Source: CAITWD01 sp963842065 | GTDB lineage: Bacteria > Actinomycetota > Thermoleophilia > Miltoncostaeales > Miltoncostaeaceae | Direction: 5' to 3' | Length of the DNA stretch: 64,000 nt | Assembly (NCBI GenBank): GCA_963842065.1 | Contig: CAWJEW010000009.1 | Coordinates: forward strand, 1-64,000 | Shown: in pieces, positions 29,294 through 37,986 of the stretch | Numbering within the stretch: the stretch's first letter is position 1 | How the letters are laid out: each line of letters starts with the position of its first letter | Notes under the pieces: generated by a model | Seen by the model: only the letters and a program-made list of their open reading frames with translations | The model's database searches: none | What the model was told of the DNA's origin: nothing | Position numbers and translations under genes: made by a program

Positions 29294-29965
29294 GTGCTCG
29301 GCAAGGGGCCGCTTGGTGTTGGGTGGGTGCTGGTCGTCTGTGCGGTCATCCTGATCGCGCTCGGCGGCACGTTCGTCGGGGTCGGCGAGTACGCCGCGAG
29401 CCAGCCTGGGCTGGTGTGTCCCCGGGGCACCGAGGTCCAGTCTGTCCAGCTCTTCGTCAACGCCGATGGGTCCGTGGATGACCTCGAGTGCCCTAACAGC
29501 CGCACCGACCGAACTGTGGCGAACCTGCTGCCCTCAGAGAACGCCGCGCTTCTCTCGCCGCACAGGGCGAACCAGCTCCGCGGGATCGGCGCCATCCTTC
29601 TGGTGCTCCCACTCGGTGCACTGCTGCTACTGCGATACCGCAGGGCCATCGAGGACTGGTTCGGGCCCGCCGTCACCCGGGTGGAGCGGGGTCGCGTCGT
29701 CTTCGAGGACGCGGCCATCACCGCCGACGCGGTGCATCAACGCGCCGAGCCGGGCCCGACGATCCCAGCGGGTGAGCTAGGTCCGAGGATCGCAGCGGAC
29801 GCGCTGTGGTCTTTCGGGCTGCGGCGCGATCCCGGGTGGAGGTCACTGCGCCGCGTGGAGGTGCTTGCCGGGTTGATCATCTACGGGCTCGTTGTGGCCG
29901 TCGCCATCGCCGCGTTGATCTACTACTTCACGCATCCAAATCCCTTTATCTGGACAGTGAAGTGA
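29294..29965 (+). CDS. Membrane protein of unknown function
   Basis: About 223 residues. Start GTG 29294 chosen because AAGGA lies nine bases upstream. TM helix 1 'WVLVVCAVILIALGGTFVGV', a small extracytoplasmic loop with two Cys ('GLVCPRGTEV', 'LECPNSRTDR'), TM 2 'AILLVLPLGALLLL', a cytoplasmic domain, and TM 3 'LAGLIIYGLVVAVAIAALIY' near the C-terminus. No family recognised. Confidence 0.65.
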   Translation: MLGKGPLGVGWVLVVCAVILIALGGTFVGVGEYAASQPGLVCPRGTEVQSVQLFVNADGSVDDLECPNSRTDRTVANLLPSENAALLSPHRANQLRGIGAILLVLPLGALLLLRYRRAIEDWFGPAVTRVERGRVVFEDAAITADAVHQRAEPGPTIPAGELGPRIAADALWSFGLRRDPGWRSLRRVEVLAGLIIYGLVVAVAIAALIYYFTHPNPFIWTVK

Positions 29966-30171
29966 GGTAGTCCGGCTGAACGGTGGCGCCCCCGAGCGCG
30001 TCCCGGCTCTGCCGTGCGGTCAACGTCGGCGGCCCATCAGCGCGCCTCCAGCGGGCGGCCCGCGGGATCGCCGCTATGACGAGCGACGATTTGCCATGGC
30101 CCCCCATTGCGCCGCCAGGCTCGACAGGAGTACAAGTGGCCTAACGGACCTTCACATGAGGAACTCCCGCG

Positions 30172-30603
30172 ATGCGCAGGGCCTATCGCTGCCAGCGCTG
30201 CAACGGCGGGGCCGTCCGCGCGCAGGGAATGCTGTGCCTGGGCTGTCGGCAGTACTTGGGCCCAGAAGCGTCCGAGCGGTGGATCTCGGAGTGGCGGCGC
30301 AAGCACCCCAGATCGGAGTACCTGCTGGCCAAGCAGGCTGAGCGCCGGCCTGGGCCGATCTGGACGCCCGATCGAGGACCGAGCCACTGGGACTGGATCA
30401 TCTTCGAAGGCATGCTCATGTTGGTCCTGTTCGTCTTCGTCGTGGTGGTCGACCTGCTGATCGGGGACTGGCGGGACTTCGCGTACTTGATGCTCGGCGC
30501 CTTGGGGTTGGCATGCCTGTTCCTGACGATCTACTCGTTCAGAAAGCCCGCCGACGACGCCGACGCGCAAGCGCCAGAATCGGAGAACTCGGGCGAGCCC
30601 TGA
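30172..30603 (+). CDS. Zinc-ribbon membrane protein of unknown function
   Basis: 143 residues. N-terminal zinc ribbon C-x2-C ... C-x2-C ('YRCQRCNGG', 'LCLGCRQYLG'), then two TM helices ('LMLVLFVFVVVVDLLIG', 'LMLGALGLACLFLTIYSF') and an acidic tail. A GAGGA-like ribosome site precedes it ('catgaggaactcccgcg'). Its organisation resembles the previous gene; both may be cargo of the same mobile segment. Confidence 0.65.
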   Translation: MRRAYRCQRCNGGAVRAQGMLCLGCRQYLGPEASERWISEWRRKHPRSEYLLAKQAERRPGPIWTPDRGPSHWDWIIFEGMLMLVLFVFVVVVDLLIGDWRDFAYLMLGALGLACLFLTIYSFRKPADDADAQAPESENSGEP

Positions 30604-30957
30604 TGCGCGGTCGCCAAGCTCGCCTACGCTGTTGAATCTCCGCCAGGCGACCGCGGCGACCATGCGCAGCGTCCTTCCGGGGCCCAAGCGTTCATCAATT
30701 CAGGGGGACTACGGGTGGAGCACACTTGGACCGCTCAGGTGCGATCGACCCCCGTGAGGCGGCAGCCGACCTGTCTGAACGATCCGAGCCCGCCCTACGC
30801 AAGCAGCACGCGACGGTGCGGACGCACGCCGCCGTACTCGCCGCGCGCGAACACCGCGCGAACACCCACGCGTGACCAGGCGGTCCGCGCGAGGAACAAA
30901 ACGCCTGCTCCCGCTGATCTCAGCCGCCCCGCGTCGTCCAGCACAGTCCCTGCGTTG

Positions 30958-30999
30958 TCAATCGAAGGGTCGCTGGTTCGAGTCCAGCCCGAGGAGCTC
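30958..30999 (+). other. tRNA-Asn 3'-half fragment no. 1 (att-type remnant)
   Basis: 'tcaatcgaagggtcgctggt' continuing to 'ccagcccgaggagctc': anticodon-loop end, variable loop, perfect T-arm (GCTGG-ttcgagt-CCAGC) and acceptor strand CCGAGGA as in tRNA-Asn(GUU). There is no 5' half upstream. A hairpin terminator follows 15 bases later, as if the original downstream flank of the tRNA gene were kept. Confidence 0.8.
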
Positions 31000-31014
31000 A
31001 GCCCCAGACAAACT

Positions 31015-31036
31015 GCCCGCTTGTGCGGGCTTTGTT
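31015..31036 (+). terminator. Hairpin terminator after tRNA-Asn fragment 1
   Basis: GCCCGC-ttgt-GCGGGC followed by tttgtt. Probably the former terminator of a tRNA-Asn gene. Confidence 0.7.
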
Positions 31037-31041
31037 GCGGC

Positions 31042-31305
31042 CTATGCCGACCTGCGCAGCGAGACGACGTTCGACGGTGGGCACACAATGGGCACACCGT
31101 TCCCGGAGACCATCTGACGGGCCGTGATGATGGCCGTCTCCATGTCGACGCGCTCACGATGTCGGGCGTGCTCGAACTCCCGCGCGTAGTGCGTGCGGCA
31201 GACGTTCACTGTGCGCCCCGCGATGCGTGCGACGTCGACCACGTACTCCCCGCGGCGATCTGCCAGGACACGAACGAATGACGTCCCGACTTCGGCGTCG
31301 CCCAT
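31042..31305 (-). CDS. Small hypothetical protein
   Basis: 87 residues from ATG 31305 (GAAGG four bases upstream): 'MGDAEVGTSFVRVLADRRGE', 'RTVNVCRTHYAREFEHARHR'. It looks like a compact soluble protein and is not recognised. Its 3' end contains the paired 'tgggcacac' motif. It directly follows, convergently, the terminator of tRNA fragment 1. Confidence 0.5.
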   Translation of the reverse strand: MGDAEVGTSFVRVLADRRGEYVVDVARIAGRTVNVCRTHYAREFEHARHRERVDMETAIITARQMVSGNGVPIVCPPSNVVSLRRSA

Positions 31306-31481
31306 GACACCTTCGCCACCGCGGCCGCCGGGTCGAATGCACGCCGACACCAGGAGCCAACGTGAAGAACAACACGCCGGACAACATCAACTAAGAGAAC
31401 TCCGCCCCAGCAAGGCCTGCCAGGGGCGGACCTTCCTCGGGCACCGCGCCGTGCTTGGCTTGGAGCCCGCCTGAGACCGGT

Positions 31482-32106
31482 TCAGGCTGACTTCGCCCAC
31501 GGAAGACCTGATTCTCCCGCGTAGACGTAGCGATCGACGCCCCCGCGCGGGTTCCAGGTCCAGCGCACCGTGACGATCGCCGTCGTCGCACACGCAGCAC
31601 ACGGGCTCACGTAGTACTTCTTGGTCACGGCAGCCGCGACGTGAACACCGCCGCTGACCGATGGACGGGTGAACCTCGGAGCCCAAATGCCTCGCCACCC
31701 AGCATCGAACAGCAACTGCCCTGACGGCGGACGCAGGCTCGACGGCAGCGCGTACGACGACCAGAGCTGACGGGCGTGGGCACCGTCCCATTGCCACAGC
31801 GACGCGGGGAATCCCCCGTTGCCCACGGTGCCGCGCACCAGGAGGTCCGAGAACTTGCCGCCGTTGGGGTTGATCGCGAGCAGCGGAGCCAGGTGATCGA
31901 CGGGCTCGCCGATGTTCGCGCGCTTTTCCGTCGCGAATCTGCCAGCGCCATCCCGTCACCAACGTGCCAGGTTCGCGCGCGCGTACCGCGACGACGTTCT
32001 CGACAGCGTGATCGTGGTCCCGGTTGTAGCTGATCGCCAGGGCGGCGGCGGGGCTCAAGGCGAGCGTTATGCCAGCGCCTAACAACGCAAGCAGACGCCT
32101 TCGCAC
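31482..32106 (-). CDS. Secreted hypothetical protein (one frame break)
   Basis: Starts at GTG 32106 with a signal peptide 'RRRLLALLGAGITLALSPAAALA'. The mature part begins 'ISYNRDHDHAVENVVAVRAR'. The frame changes near 31928, in a tttt run, to 'ANIGEPVDHLAPLLAINPNG' and 'GKFSDLLVRGTVGNGGFPAS', ending 'ESGLPWAKSA'. Trp-rich and possibly beta-structured. Two Cys ('SPCAACATTA') near the C-terminus. No family recognised. Confidence 0.6.
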
Positions 32107-32510
32107 ACCGCACCTCGGGCCATCGACATCGACTTCCAGAACGCCCCGTCTGAGGGTCTGGTCGCGTCTCCTCACACCCGTGGACCGACCCTCAACACGT
32201 CCACGGGGCGGCCGAGCGTCCACGACGCGCCGCCGACGCTGATCTGTTGGACCACCGCATGCGCAGGGTTTTCGCGCTCCCGCACGGGTAATCGCCGCCA
32301 AGATGCCAAATACCTCTCAACCACAGCCTGAAAATCGGCGGCGAATCACTGTGTGGGCGGCGACGGGTGACGCGCCCAACGAGGGCACCATCAGGTCCCT
32401 CGTCAATCACAAAGACCCCTTCATGGCGGCCAGTCGCGTCGACGCACTTGCCACAGACCAGGAGCATGTCATCCGCGCCGCCGGATCTACTGCGGCACGA
32501 GCGTAGGGAG
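32107..32510. other. Intergenic, no gene seen
   Basis: Short open frames on both strands without ribosome sites or recognisable content. Confidence 0.4.
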
Positions 32511-33167
32511 CTAGCTCACCGTGACTTTGCTGAGGTGGACATGCGTGACCGTAGACGAGCTGACGTGCTCGACGCACGCGTAGTCATTGAAGTCCACACC
32601 CACGTTCTCGAACAGCCGCTCACCGGTACCAAGCAAGACCGGCACGACGACCAGATGGAGGTCATCGACGAGTTGTGCTGAGAGGTACTGCCGGACGGTG
32701 GCCGCGCCGCCGCCCACGACAACGTCCTGCCCGTCAGCCGCCGCGAGCGCTCGGTCGAGGGCGGCCTCGATCCCGGAATCGACGAAGTGGAAGGTTGTGC
32801 CCCCCTTCATTTCGATCGAGGGATGCGGAAAGTGGGTGAGCACGAAGACTGGGTGGTGGAACGGCGGGTTGTCGCCCCACCAGCCAGTCCAGGCGTCGCT
32901 CTCCTGCCACGGACCCCGGATTGGTCCGTACATATTGCGGCCCATGATCGTGGCGCCGACCCCCTGCTCGCGCTGCGAGATCCAGGCGTTGTCGATGCCT
33001 GTCTCGCCGCCAGCTTCGCCGATCATGTTCCGCCCGTATGCGGTCGTCCACATCCACTCGTGAAGTCGCGGCCCGTTGACACCGAGCGGGTGGTCAACGT
33101 CCTGATCGGGTCCGGCGACGTATCCGTCGAGTGACATCGCGAAGTTGTGTACACGAACTCGTGGCAT
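32511..33167 (-). CDS. Dihydrofolate-reductase-family protein (RibD C-terminal domain)
   Basis: 218 residues, single RibD_C/DHFR-like domain as in the YyaP/YwjB group. N-terminal strand 'RVRVHNFAMSLDGYVAG', middle 'IMGRNMYGPIRGPW', 'PVFVLTHFPHPSIEMKGGTT', and NADPH-binding 'VVVGGGAATVRQYL'. Usually annotated as a putative reductase; substrate unknown. It lies 153 bases downstream of the AHSA1 gene, probably the last gene of an ArsR-controlled operon. Confidence 0.88.
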   Translation of the reverse strand: MPRVRVHNFAMSLDGYVAGPDQDVDHPLGVNGPRLHEWMWTTAYGRNMIGEAGGETGIDNAWISQREQGVGATIMGRNMYGPIRGPWQESDAWTGWWGDNPPFHHPVFVLTHFPHPSIEMKGGTTFHFVDSGIEAALDRALAAADGQDVVVGGGAATVRQYLSAQLVDDLHLVVVPVLLGTGERLFENVGVDFNDYACVEHVSSSTVTHVHLSKVTVS

Positions 33168-33320
33168 GGGTGGGTCCGTTCACTCGCGGACTGCGGCGCG
33201 TCTCATGGCGCCCGCTGCGGTAAGCGCCCCCTCAAAGGGGGTTAGAGCGAATCGACTGTGGACGACCAACCGCTGGAGTCGACGTCGTCGCGAGAGGTTG
33301 GTGCGTCAGACGGGCACGCA

Positions 33321-33821
33321 CTACGGCATTGTGACGCCCTCAGCCAAGGTCGCTGCGATTTGGCCCAATGCGGCCACCATTCCCTCCTCCATGCCCATCG
33401 ACGCGAGCTGCTCCATTGCCTCGAGCGACGGGAATTGCGTCTCTATGGCCATGAGGGTGCGGCCGCCGCGCTTCGTCAGGGTGACGAGCATGGTCATGGT
33501 GGGCATCGCGTCGTTTGGCGTTCCGTCGTCATGGGCGAATCCGTTGTGCAGCTCCAGCCGGTTCGGCGGCTCAACGGCGAGTACCTGCCACCAGCCGTGG
33601 AACTTGTCGCCATGGGGCCCGGTCATGAAGTACGTGACCCGCCCGTCCGGCACAAGATCATGGTCCACGAAGGTCGCGGGGTAGGTCGGTGGGCCCCACC
33701 AGCGCTCGAGCTGCCTCGGGTCAGCCCACAGCTGCCAGGCGCGCTCGACGGTGACCTCGAGCTCGGCGGTGATCGTCATGGTGAGGGCCTTGGGGTCCTT
33801 GCGGACGCTCGTGACGGTCAT
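33321..33821 (-). CDS. AHSA1/SRPBCC-domain protein
   Basis: 166 residues, START-like lipid/ligand-binding fold of the AHSA1 (activator of Hsp90 ATPase homologue 1) group: 'ITAELEVTVERAWQLWADPR', 'QLERWWGPPTYPATF', 'VTYFMTGPHGDKFHGWWQV', and a C-terminal helix. Its ATG overlaps the stop of the ArsR-type gene by four bases. In many actinobacteria such pairs form small operons, often with bleomycin-resistance or DHFR-like proteins. Ligand unknown. Confidence 0.9.
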   Translation of the reverse strand: MTVTSVRKDPKALTMTITAELEVTVERAWQLWADPRQLERWWGPPTYPATFVDHDLVPDGRVTYFMTGPHGDKFHGWWQVLAVEPPNRLELHNGFAHDDGTPNDAMPTMTMLVTLTKRGGRTLMAIETQFPSLEAMEQLASMGMEEGMVAALGQIAATLAEGVTMP

Positions 33822-34171
33822 GTTCTCGGTCCTTCCTTGTGTTCGTCGGCGAGCATCTCGCCGATCCGATCGATGCGGCCTTCCCAGACGGCTTCCAGCT
33901 GCGCAAGCAACCGGTAGGCCTTACGCATCGTGTCGAGGTTGCCGCGCACGAGCTTCTCGCGGCCCTTGCGTTCCTTGACCACAAGCCCCGCACCCTCGAG
34001 CGCAGCGACGTGCTTTTGCACGGCGGCGAAGCTCATCGGGTAACTGCGAGCAAGAGTGGAGACGTTGTGCTGACCTTCGAGCGTCCGTAGAAGGATGTCG
34101 CGCCGGGTGGCGTCGGCGAGGGCGTGGAACACCCGGTCCGTCTGGTCGCTTGTAAGATGATCTACAACCAT
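33818..34171 (-). CDS. ArsR-family winged-helix regulator
   Basis: 117 residues from ATG 34171. Winged helix with 'VFHALADATRRDILLRTLEG', recognition region 'LARSYPMSFAAVQKHVAALE', wing 'GLVVKERKGREKLVRGN'. It lacks the Cys-rich metal sites of true ArsR/SmtB sensors. An upstream in-frame start would add 22 residues, but the ATG chosen sits in the middle of a perfect palindrome, which points to autoregulation. Translationally coupled to the AHSA1 gene. Confidence 0.88.
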   Translation of the reverse strand: MVVDHLTSDQTDRVFHALADATRRDILLRTLEGQHNVSTLARSYPMSFAAVQKHVAALEGAGLVVKERKGREKLVRGNLDTMRKAYRLLAQLEAVWEGRIDRIGEMLADEHKEGPRT

Positions 34172-34181
34172 TTGGTTGTAG
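34162..34181. promoter_or_regulatory. Palindromic operator over the arsR-type start codon
   Basis: CTACAACCATTTGGTTGTAG: two perfect 8-base half-sites with a 4-base spacer. The minus-strand ATG of the regulator (34171-34169) lies inside it. Probably bound by that regulator to shut off its own operon. Confidence 0.7.
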
Positions 34182-34719
34182 CTAAGCACAACGCGGCGGA
34201 GGTGCGCAAGGTCTCGTGCTGCACGGCTCCGATCCAAGTCCGCCGCCCCGCGATGAGCAGCCGTTGATCGTGTTCCCGCCGGATGGAATTGGTGATCCGC
34301 GAGCGGCCCTCAGACGTTCTTAGAGGTCGAACCCCTGCCAGGACGACCGGCGCGCTCTGCGAGCTGCTCAGATCTGGCCGTGTATTCCTTCAGCCACCCC
34401 TCCGCCGTGGGCACACCACCGGCACACCAGGTTGTGAACCCTGGGGAAACGCCGGGGCCGCCGTCCGCCCAGAACACCGTAACGGAGGCCGTTTCGCTCC
34501 CGGCCATGCCCTGCGGTTCCCACAAACATCGGCCTCCGGGGCCAAAGGTCCCAGGTCCGAATCCCGCCGCGGTTTGCATCCCGGCAAATGGCGTGGGAAG
34601 CCGCCGAGATGGGGGTCCACCGGGATATCGTCGTGGTATCAAGGCAAGGCGTGCGCCTGTTGCCATGGGCCACCCCTTTGCGCCTTGAGCGCTCGGTGCC
34701 CACAGCGAAGGAATGCCAC
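34182..34719. other. Non-coding stretch with an att-like remnant
   Basis: No supportable gene. Holds 'gtgggcacaccaccggcaca' (about 34407) and a degenerate tRNA-3'-like segment 'aaaggtcccaggtccgaatc' (about 34544). The T-arm of the latter does not pair well, so I treat it as doubtful. Confidence 0.4.
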
Positions 34720-35088
34720 ATGCCGACGTATATAACGCTGTTCACCTACACCAACGCCGCATGGCACGAGATGGTGGAGCGCCCCGAAGATCGGGAGGCC
34801 GCAACGCGAGCGGTGATGGAGGCAAACGGCGGACGGCTCATCGCCTTCTATTGGATGTTCGGAGACCACGACGGGTTCACCATCTATGAAGCGACGGATT
34901 CGGTCGCCGCCGCGACGGTGCTTGCCGGTATCACGGCGACAGGGCGCATCGAAAAGATGGCGACATATTCACTCCTGACCGGGCAAGAGGCGCTGCGCGT
35001 CCTGGAACAGGCCAAGTCTTCGAGCACCGACTACGCGCCCCCCGGCGGACCGAGAGCGTGGTTTAGCGACTTCGAATCGCACGGGTAG
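34720..35088 (+). CDS. GYD-domain protein
   Basis: 122 residues from ATG 34720 with AAGGA eight bases upstream. 'MPTYITLFTYTNAAWHEMVE', 'GGRLIAFYWMFGDHDGFTIY', 'EATDSVAAATVLAGITATGR': the GYD family, a small ferredoxin-like-fold domain common in soil bacteria, of unknown function. Stand-alone gene between two att-like sites. Confidence 0.85.
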   Translation: MPTYITLFTYTNAAWHEMVERPEDREAATRAVMEANGGRLIAFYWMFGDHDGFTIYEATDSVAAATVLAGITATGRIEKMATYSLLTGQEALRVLEQAKSSSTDYAPPGGPRAWFSDFESHG

Positions 35089-35352
35089 GCCGCAGGTCGA
35101 CCGGCCCGCTGGTCTCCGGAGTGGAGACCCCGGTCATGGGCACTTTTACCTGTCGACCGGGGTCTCTCCTGACGCCTCCCGCAACGCGTCAAACGAAGAA
35201 GCGGCGTATCCGCGCGGCCGGGGCTGCCCGGGGGCACACCTGGGGCACACGCGCACAGGAACTGGCGGGAATCCGCGGGACTGGCTGGTGTTCCATGCCC
35301 GCTTGCGTGCAGGGGTTTAGGTCCCGCCACGTCCCGCATCATCCCGCCACAA
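35089..35352. other. Non-coding stretch before tRNA-Asn fragment 2
   Basis: No gene. Holds a hairpin 'ggagaccccggtc...gaccggggtctc' (about 35121-35165), a strong terminator-like stem for the GYD gene, and the paired motif 'ggggcacacctggggcacac' (about 35229), roughly 120 bases upstream of the tRNA fragment. Confidence 0.55.
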
Positions 35353-35394
35353 TTAATCGAAGCGTTGCTGGTTCGAGTCCAGCCCGAGGAGCTC
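35353..35394 (+). other. tRNA-Asn 3'-half fragment no. 2 (att-type remnant)
   Basis: 'ttaatcgaagcgttgctggt' continuing to 'ccagcccgaggagctc'. It begins exactly in the anticodon loop (GTTAAT of tRNA-Asn) and has a perfect T-arm and acceptor strand. Without a 5' half it is not a gene. Confidence 0.82.
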
Positions 35395-35428
35395 AGGCCG
35401 GTTCTGGGGCAAGTTCTGAAGTAGTCGG

Positions 35429-35452
35429 AAAACCGGTCCAATGGCCGGTTTT
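35429..35452 (+). terminator. Hairpin terminator after tRNA-Asn fragment 2
   Basis: AAAACCGG-tccaatgg-CCGGTTTT, a perfect 8-bp stem ending in T residues. Confidence 0.65.
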
Positions 35453-35619
35453 CGCGGATCTTGCGTCTGCTTCACCCCCGCGGGGCCCCGCGACGAGGCC
35501 ACCTCGCGACTGGAGCGCGACCCTCAGCGGGTCATTCCCGTCGCCACGCGCGACGTGCCCAAAGACCGGCAGACGACAGCGCGGGAGCCCCGACTGTGGT
35601 GCCTGTCTCGCCCCCCCGG

Positions 35620-35979
35620 TCAGGGGCTGACCAGGACGGCCACGAGCGCGGATGGCGGCGCAGTTGAGGGCGGCCCGCGATGGGTCCGGCAGCCCCCACC
35701 CACCAGCAACCGCCGGCGCCGGGTGCACACGATGGTGGTGCGGTACCTGCCAGGCGTGAGTGCGCGCGCTCGAGCGCGGACCTGACCTGATCCGAGCCAG
35801 CCCTGGCGCACGAGGACCCAGATCCATTCGGCGACACCGCCCAACGTTCGGACGCACACGAATATCGGGAAGTGGCCCGACGGCCGCACGCCTTGGGCGT
35901 TCCAGGAGTCGGGCAACATCCCGGCAACGATCAACCCGATGCAGAGCGCGACGATGGCCACGAGCGTGATGACTGGCCC
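35620..35979 (-). CDS. Small membrane protein of unknown function
   Basis: From ATG 35979: 'MGPVITLVAIVALCIGLIVA' is a TM helix, followed by 'FPIFVCVRTLGGVAEWIWVL' (amphipathic or second TM) and a basic tail. Not recognised; the start and end are uncertain. Confidence 0.4.
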   Translation of the reverse strand, partial: GPVITLVAIVALCIGLIVAGMLPDSWNAQGVRPSGHFPIFVCVRTLGGVAEWIWVLVRQGWLGSGQVRARARALTPGRYRTTIVCTRRRRLLVGGGCRTHRGPPSTAPPSALVAVLVSP

Positions 35980-36327
35980 CATCCGGGACTCGAAGCTGCG
36001 AGAACGAGCGCGGCCGGCGCAGCTGCACGCACCGGGGTCTGCAGGGTCGTTCAGACCGGTAGCGGCCGTCACGTCAGGTGCGCCCTGGCGCTCACGCCGC
36101 GGACCTGGGGGCTCGTCGCCTAGGCGGACTCGGCCAGCGGCACTATCGCCCAGACCGCGCATCAGGCCACCGTGAACTAGGGCCACAGGCGGTCCATCGA
36201 GGAACTCATTTCCAGTCACCAGGCTCAGACCAGCCGGACAGAGTCCCGCCTCCGGCGCGTCGGCTCGTCCGACACGCGATTTGAGATTTCGGCTCGTTCG
36301 ACGGCGCGTACTGGTAGCGTCGCTGCC

Positions 36328-36702
36328 ATGCAGCGGGTGTACGTGACAGGTGGACTTGCCCCAGCGATTGCCGTCGGTGCTGTGGTCGTTGCGGGGTGCG
36401 GATCAGCCTCAGCGTCGGGCGCCGCGAGATCGGCGCACGACAATGTGATCGTGCCCAGCCTCGTCGGCGTTCCGATGAGCAACGCGGCCACCGAACTGGC
36501 CTGCGAAGGGCGAACTCCGAACGCGGAGCGCACCCGTTCGGCAACCACTCCGACACCGCCAACCACCGCGCTCGATGAGCCGCCAACGGTCTCGACGGAA
36601 CCGCTAGCAGGGACGCAGCTGGCGCTCAAGACGACTCTCGACCTGGCATACCTCAGTCCGCCGAGCAACCTGACCGCGATCACGGCCGAGGGCCGGAACT
36701 AG
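36328..36702 (+). CDS. Lipoprotein with a PASTA-like domain
   Basis: 124 residues. Signal 'GGLAPAIAVGAVVVAGC' with lipobox V-A-G-C. The mature part, 'NVIVPSLVGVPMSNAATELA' and a later 'PLAGTQLALKTTLDLAY', follows the PASTA pattern (VPxLVGxxxxxA..L). PASTA domains usually bind muropeptides or mediate cell-wall contacts. A single domain of this kind on a lipoprotein is plausible but unproven. Confidence 0.65.
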   Translation: MQRVYVTGGLAPAIAVGAVVVAGCGSASASGAARSAHDNVIVPSLVGVPMSNAATELACEGRTPNAERTRSATTPTPPTTALDEPPTVSTEPLAGTQLALKTTLDLAYLSPPSNLTAITAEGRN

Positions 36703-36724
36703 GACGGGCAGCGAGGAGCTTGTC

Positions 36725-37075
36725 GTGGCATCGACGGATCCCATTTGTCTGGTTTGCTCGCGCCCCCTCACCTACTGCAACATGTGGTCCGGTGAGATCA
36801 AGGATGATTATGTGTGTCTGCGATGCGCCCTGACCATGGTCGGCTTCTGGCAGGACGGCTTTAGCTTGGGAAGGTCACACGAACAGGTCGCCGGACCCTC
36901 ACGGCGCCCGGCTATCGACCGCGTCTACCATCAGCGTCGATCCGACCAGGGTTCATGTTCCATCTGTGCTGCGCAAAGCGTCACGCTTGAACTCGTCTAT
37001 GACAGAGCACTCTGTGCGGACTGCCTGAGCACGCTCGGGGAATCGGTCAACGAGTGGCGCAAACGCACGCCGTGA
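36725..37075 (+). CDS. Cysteine-rich (zinc-finger-like) hypothetical protein
   Basis: 116 residues from GTG 36725 (GAGGAG upstream). Two Cys clusters: 'CLVCSRPLTYC' with 'VCLRCALT', and 'SCSICAAQ' with 'ALCADCLSTL', i.e. two treble-clef or zinc-ribbon-like sites. Its stop overlaps the start of the enoyl-CoA hydratase gene (GTGA at 37072), so the two are translationally coupled. Confidence 0.65.
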   Translation: MASTDPICLVCSRPLTYCNMWSGEIKDDYVCLRCALTMVGFWQDGFSLGRSHEQVAGPSRRPAIDRVYHQRRSDQGSCSICAAQSVTLELVYDRALCADCLSTLGESVNEWRKRTP

Positions 37076-37986
37076 AGCCCTCCGAGTCCCAAGCCGGCGA
37101 GAGCAAGGCCCAAGCGGCGCAGGAGCCGAGGACCGTACCGTCGGCGGCCCGCGGCGGACGGAAACCCCCCGTCGGGCAGTTTGAGGACATCATCCTGCGC
37201 GTCGATGGCGGCCGAGCCACCATTATCATCAACCGTCCGCAGCGCTTGAATGCCCTGCGCACGACGACGCTGTACGAGCTGTGCCACGCGCTTGCCGAGA
37301 TCTCCGATGATCCTGGAGTCGGTGTCCTTGTCCTGACGGGGGCCGGAGAGCGCGCGTTCTGCGTTGGCGGCGATGTGCGCGAGCCGACGCGGAGCGAACG
37401 CGACAAGCGCGAACAAGTGCGGCTCTACCTCAAGTTGGGCGAGTCGCTTCGCTGCTGCGGGATCCCCGTGATCCTGCGCGTTCGCGGATACTGCATCGGC
37501 GCCGGCCACGAGTTGAACGTCATTGCGGACCTGACGATCTCGGGCGCTTCTGGTGTGTTCGGGCAGGCGGGTACCCGCCTGGGGTGGGCACCGATTTGGT
37601 GGACAGCCCAGATGCTCGCGCGGACCGTCGGCGACAAGCGCGCCCGCGAGATCGTCTACCTCAGCCAGCGCTATTCGGCCGATGAGGCGCTCGCGATGGG
37701 GTTGGTGAATGTCGTCGTTCCCGACGATCGGCTCGACGCGGAGGTCGATCGCTGGTGCCAGGAGATCCTTCGCAATTCTCCAGAGGGACTCCGCCTTGCC
37801 AAGATCGGCTTGAACGCCGTCTCCGACCAAGCGCGCGGCTCAATCCTTGCCTCGATCGAGGCCAACGTGCTCAATCACCGGTACGGCCCCGATCCGGCCG
37901 AGGGCATCCGTGCGTTCCAAGAGGGCCGGCCCGCTGACTGGCGCCCGCAGCGCGCCGGGCAAGGGCCACCACCGGACGCGACATAG
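37072..37986 (+). CDS. Enoyl-CoA hydratase/isomerase family protein (MenB-like)
   Basis: Crotonase fold, about 304 residues from GTG 37072; GTG 37054 is also in frame. Core 'ATIIINRPQRLNALRTTTLY', oxyanion segments 'RAFCVGGDVRE' and 'RVRGYCIGAGHELNVIADLT', then 'FGQAGTRLGWAPIWWTAQML' and 'GDKRAREIVYLSQRYSADEA'. The last is close to the signature of 1,4-dihydroxynaphthoyl-CoA synthase. No other menaquinone gene is nearby, and an N-terminal low-complexity extension is unusual. I call only the family with confidence. Confidence 0.85.
   Translation: MKPSESQAGESKAQAAQEPRTVPSAARGGRKPPVGQFEDIILRVDGGRATIIINRPQRLNALRTTTLYELCHALAEISDDPGVGVLVLTGAGERAFCVGGDVREPTRSERDKREQVRLYLKLGESLRCCGIPVILRVRGYCIGAGHELNVIADLTISGASGVFGQAGTRLGWAPIWWTAQMLARTVGDKRAREIVYLSQRYSADEALAMGLVNVVVPDDRLDAEVDRWCQEILRNSPEGLRLAKIGLNAVSDQARGSILASIEANVLNHRYGPDPAEGIRAFQEGRPADWRPQRAGQGPPPDAT

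Noticed and set aside
34540..34575. Fifth tRNA-like fragment ('aaaggtcccaggtccgaatc')
   Set aside because: T-arm stem does not pair and the loop sequence is aberrant; kept only as a weak remark.
35393..36028. Minus-strand frame crossing tRNA-Asn fragment 2
   Set aside because: Runs through a structural tRNA remnant and a terminator; composition is Arg/Ala noise.
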